Position numbers and translations under genes: made by a program | Notes under the pieces: generated by a model | Seen by the model: only the letters and a program-made list of their open reading frames with translations | Databases searched by the model: none | What the model was told of the DNA's origin: nothing | Source of the DNA: Saccharothrix sp. | GTDB taxonomy: Bacteria > Actinomycetota > Actinomycetes > Mycobacteriales > Pseudonocardiaceae | Assembly (NCBI RefSeq): GCF_031180885.1 | Contig: NZ_JAPSLK010000031.1 | Coordinates: 1-64,000 of the forward strand | Reading direction: 5' to 3' | Length of the DNA: 64,000 nt | Shown here: positions 61,470 through 64,000 of the stretch, piece after piece | Position numbering within the stretch: the first letter of the stretch is position 1 | How the letters are laid out: every line of letters begins with the position of its first letter

Positions 61470-63420
61470 GGGCCGGGTTGCGGACCGGGGAGCCCTTGCC
61501 CACCGGGGAGATCGGGAGCAGGGTGCGGCCGGTCGGGCCGACCTCGATGTCCGTCCCCATCGCCGGGCAGACGCCGCAGTCGAAGCACGGGGTCCAGCGG
61601 CAGTCGTCCTGCTCGCGCTCGTCCAGCGCGTCCTGCCAGTCCGACCAGAGCCATTCCTTGTCCAGGCCCGAGTCCAGGTGGTCCCAGGGCAGGACCTCCA
61701 GCTCCTCCCGCTCCCGGGTGGTGAACCAGTCCAGGGACACGCCCAGCGGGGTCAGCTCGGCTTCCGCCGCGGCCACCCAGCGGTCGTAGGAGAAGTGCTC
61801 GGACCAGCCGTCGAACCGGCCGCCCTCGCGCCACACGCGTTCGATGACCAGACCGACCCGGCGGTCGCCCCGGGACAGCAGTCCCTCGATCAGCGACGGC
61901 TGCCCGTCGTGGTAGCGCATGCCGATGTTGCGGCCCAGGGAGCGGTCGGAGTTGACCGCCTCGCGCAGCTTGCGCAGCCGACTGTCCACAGTGGCCGGAT
62001 CGCACTGCGCCGCCCACTGGAACGGCGTGTGCGGCTTCGGCACGAACCCGCCGATCGAGATGGTGCAGCGGATGTCCTTGCGGCCGCTGACCTCCCGACC
62101 CGCGCGGATCACGTTCTTGGCCATCTCGGCGATCTGCAGGACGTCGTCGTCGGTCTCGGTCGGCAGGCCGCACATGAAGTACAGCTTCACCTGCCGCCAG
62201 CCCGCGCCGAACGCCGCGCTGACCGTCCGGATGAGGTCCTCCTCGGACACCATCTTGTTGATCACGCGCCGGATCCGCTCGCTGCCGCCCTCGGGCGCGA
62301 AGGTCAGGCCCGAGCGGCGGCCATTGCGGGACAGCTCGTTGGCCAGGTCGATGTTGAACGCGTCGACCCGGGTGGACGGCAGCGACAGCGAGGTGTTCGT
62401 GCCCTCGTACCGGTCGGCCAGCCCCTTGGTGATCTCGGCGATCTCCGAGTGGTCCGCGCTGGACAGCGACAGCAGGCCGACCTCTTCGAACCCGGTCGCC
62501 TCCAGGCCGCGCTGCACCATCGCGCCGATGCCCTCGATGGACCGCTCGCGCACCGGCCGGGTGATCATGCCCGCCTGGCAGAACCGGCACCCGCGCGTGC
62601 AACCGCGGAAGATCTCCACGCTCATCCGCTCGTGCACGGACTCCGCCAGCGGCACCAGCGGCTGCTTCGGGTACGGCCACGCGTCGAGGTCCATCGTGGT
62701 CCGCTTGAACACCCGGTACGGCACCCGCTCGCGGTTGGGCACCACGCGCTGGATGCGCCCGTCGGGCAGGTACTCCACGTCGTAGAACCGGGGCACGTAC
62801 ACGCCACCGGTCTCGGCCAGGCGCAGCAGCAGCTCGTCCCGGCCGCCGGGGCACCCCTCGGCCTTCCACGTGCGCACGAGATCGGTGATCTCCAGGACGG
62901 CTTCCTCGCCGTCACCCAGCACCGCCGCGTCGATGAACGGCGCGATCGGCTCGGGGTTGAACGCCGCGTGCCCGCCGGCCACCACCACGGGGTCGTCGTC
63001 ACCGCGCTCGTCGGCGTGCAGCGGGATGCCCGCCAGGTCCAGCGCGGTGAGCAGGTTCGTGTAGCCCAGTTCGGTGGCGAAGCTCACCCCGAGCAGGTCG
63101 AACGCCTTCACCGGCCGGTGCGCGTCCACGGTGAACTGCGGCACGCCGTGCTCGCGCATGAGCGCTTCGAGGTCCGGCCACACCGCGTAGGTCCGCTCGG
63201 CCAGGACGTCCGGCTGCTCGTTGAGCACTTCGTAGAGGATCATGACGCCCTGGTTGGGCAGCCCGACCTCGTAGGCGTCCGGGTACATCAGGGCCCACCG
63301 CACGGCGGCGGAGTCCCAGTCCTTGACGGTCGCGTTCAGCTCCCCGCCGACGTACTGCACGGGCTTGGACACCCTCGGCAGCAGGGGCTCCAACGCGGGG
63401 AAGACGGACTCGACACTCAC
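61456..63420 (-). CDS. TIGR03960 family B12-binding-like radical SAM protein
   Basis: 654 residues. The N-terminal part resembles a cobalamin-binding-like domain (ALMYPDAYEVGLPNQGVMIL), then the radical SAM core with CTRGCRFCQAG giving the CxxxCxxC cluster ligands, and a long C-terminal domain with CRWTPCFDCGVC. The partner TIGR03936 gene is normally adjacent but here is 6 kb away. GTG 63420 is the start. Its function is unknown; substrate may be RNA or protein. Confidence 0.9.
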   Translation of the reverse strand: MSVESVFPALEPLLPRVSKPVQYVGGELNATVKDWDSAAVRWALMYPDAYEVGLPNQGVMILYEVLNEQPDVLAERTYAVWPDLEALMREHGVPQFTVDAHRPVKAFDLLGVSFATELGYTNLLTALDLAGIPLHADERGDDDPVVVAGGHAAFNPEPIAPFIDAAVLGDGEEAVLEITDLVRTWKAEGCPGGRDELLLRLAETGGVYVPRFYDVEYLPDGRIQRVVPNRERVPYRVFKRTTMDLDAWPYPKQPLVPLAESVHERMSVEIFRGCTRGCRFCQAGMITRPVRERSIEGIGAMVQRGLEATGFEEVGLLSLSSADHSEIAEITKGLADRYEGTNTSLSLPSTRVDAFNIDLANELSRNGRRSGLTFAPEGGSERIRRVINKMVSEEDLIRTVSAAFGAGWRQVKLYFMCGLPTETDDDVLQIAEMAKNVIRAGREVSGRKDIRCTISIGGFVPKPHTPFQWAAQCDPATVDSRLRKLREAVNSDRSLGRNIGMRYHDGQPSLIEGLLSRGDRRVGLVIERVWREGGRFDGWSEHFSYDRWVAAAEAELTPLGVSLDWFTTREREELEVLPWDHLDSGLDKEWLWSDWQDALDEREQDDCRWTPCFDCGVCPAMGTDIEVGPTGRTLLPISPVGKGSPVRNPALTRQ

Positions 63421-63451
63421 GCATCCAGGGTAACGGCACCGCCGGCAGTGC

Positions 63452-63862
63452 TCAGAACAGCGGTCCCGTGACGGTCAGGCCCAGCTCGGAGCCCGCGCCC
63501 GCGTAGAGGCCGAAGAACATCAACGCCGCGCCCGCCAGCGAGACGTCCTTGCTGAACTGGACCATCTCGCCCTGCCTGGCCTGCGGGTCCCGCTCCTTCC
63601 AGAACGGGTGCATGAGGAACGCCGTGGGCAGCAGGAACAGCACCAGCAGCAGCGCTCCGAGGTCCGCCCACACGCCCAGCAGCACCATCAGCGCGGCCAC
63701 GAGCTGCACCGCGCCGCTGGCCTGGGTGGCGAGCTTCGGCGACGGCACGCCCTTGGACTCGGCGTACCCGGCCATGCCCTCGGTCTTGGTGAAGTGGCCG
63801 AACGCGGAGCTGAGGAAGAGCAGGACGAACAGGATGCGGCCGACGAGCACGATCACGTCCAT
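63452..63862 (-). CDS. DoxX-family membrane protein
   Basis: 136 residues with four hydrophobic segments and the family start DVIVLVGRILFVLLFLSSAF. GGGAGG precedes the ATG. Relatives are DoxD/DoxX and mycobacterial membrane-associated oxidoreductase components; the exact function is unknown. It lies 31 bases upstream of the radical SAM gene on the same strand. Confidence 0.83.
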   Translation of the reverse strand: MDVIVLVGRILFVLLFLSSAFGHFTKTEGMAGYAESKGVPSPKLATQASGAVQLVAALMVLLGVWADLGALLLVLFLLPTAFLMHPFWKERDPQARQGEMVQFSKDVSLAGAALMFFGLYAGAGSELGLTVTGPLF

Positions 63863-63907
63863 GACGACCTCCCGTGAAGGGATGACTGCGTCCAGTGTTG
63901 GACCAGC

Positions 63908-64000
63908 TCAGGAGGTCAGCAACTTGCCCAGCCGGCGGGCCGCGACCAGCACCCCCACAGCGCCCATGACGACCAGGTAGAGCACGTGCGCCAGCACACC
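63908..64000 (-). CDS. C-terminal fragment of a membrane protein, possibly ABC-2 permease (continues past window)
   Basis: The last 30 codons before a TGA at 63910-63908 read HVLYLVVMGAVGVLVAARRL then GKLLTS, a membrane helix followed by a basic tail. That resembles the end of an ABC-2 type permease (NodJ-like), but too little is visible for certainty. The remainder lies outside the window. Confidence 0.45.
   Translation of the reverse strand, partial: GVLAHVLYLVVMGAVGVLVAARRLGKLLTS

Overview
The window is high-GC actinobacterial DNA. GTG starts are frequent, genes are tightly packed with 4-base ATGA/GTGA overlaps, and the markers (RNase E/G, Obg, LepA, the comEA/comEC/holA/rpsT neighbourhood, a TAT-exported PhoD, a chitinase with a DasR-type site) fit a filamentous actinomycete. 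Protein wording and the frequent in-frame STVD-coding palindrome suggest a Pseudonocardiaceae-like genome (Saccharothrix/Actinosynnema/Lentzea type). The family assignment is inference. No tRNA, rRNA, CRISPR array or complete insertion sequence was seen.

Layout. 1-4716: end of a sulfur-assimilation operon (cysN, a sulfonate-type ABC importer, a sirohydrochlorin chelatase). 4713-9483: small regulated units, namely MarR/DJ-1 with a double operator, an enoyl-CoA hydratase, a secreted guanyl-type RNase with its barstar, a quinone-oxidoreductase-like MDR and a LysR regulator. 9555-18527: a truncated DMT exporter, an APC permease, a DUF885 protein with a nitronate monooxygenase, PhoD behind a possible PHO box, and a GH18 chitinase behind a dre-like site. 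18579-31051: a frameshifted Uma2 gene, lepA, a PemK/MazF-like protein, the ATP-grasp/alpha-E/transglutaminase operon, a DMT remnant, an SPFH plus ribbon-helix-helix pair with strong palindromes, a TauE exporter and rpsT. 31430-41205: housekeeping block holA, SAM-riboswitch-controlled thrC, comEC, comEA, degV, an SGNH protein, a GpgP-like phosphatase, rsfS and nadD. 41434-54228: ferredoxin, proA, a RecQ-like helicase, an MHS transporter, proB-obg-rpmA-rplU and RNase E/G. 54403-64000: the TIGR03936 and TIGR03960 genes, here split by about 6 kb holding a secreted subtilase, a large LuxR regulator, an ECF sigma factor and a cytochrome b-like/ferredoxin fusion; then DoxX and the end of a membrane protein gene.

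How the genes work together. cysN, the sulfonate importer and the chelatase supply sulfate activation, organosulfur uptake and siroheme for sulfite reduction. proB and proA, about 4.5 kb apart, make the first two steps of proline synthesis. rplU, rpmA, obg and proB form one operon from a recognisable promoter. The NadD/RsfS/phosphatase/SGNH order matches the mycobacterial locus that includes glucosylglycerate (methylglucose lipopolysaccharide) enzymes. PhoD, chitinase and subtilase are exported hydrolases.

The most interesting signals are a SAM-I riboswitch on threonine synthase; a 13-bp palindrome recurring inside genes with its central base always in the same orientation; three intergenic short-unit repeat arrays sharing one core; two DnaA-box matches between comEA and degV; an SPFH/ribbon-helix-helix pair with stacked palindromes; and a 33-codon ORF with a strong Shine-Dalgarno coupled to comEC.
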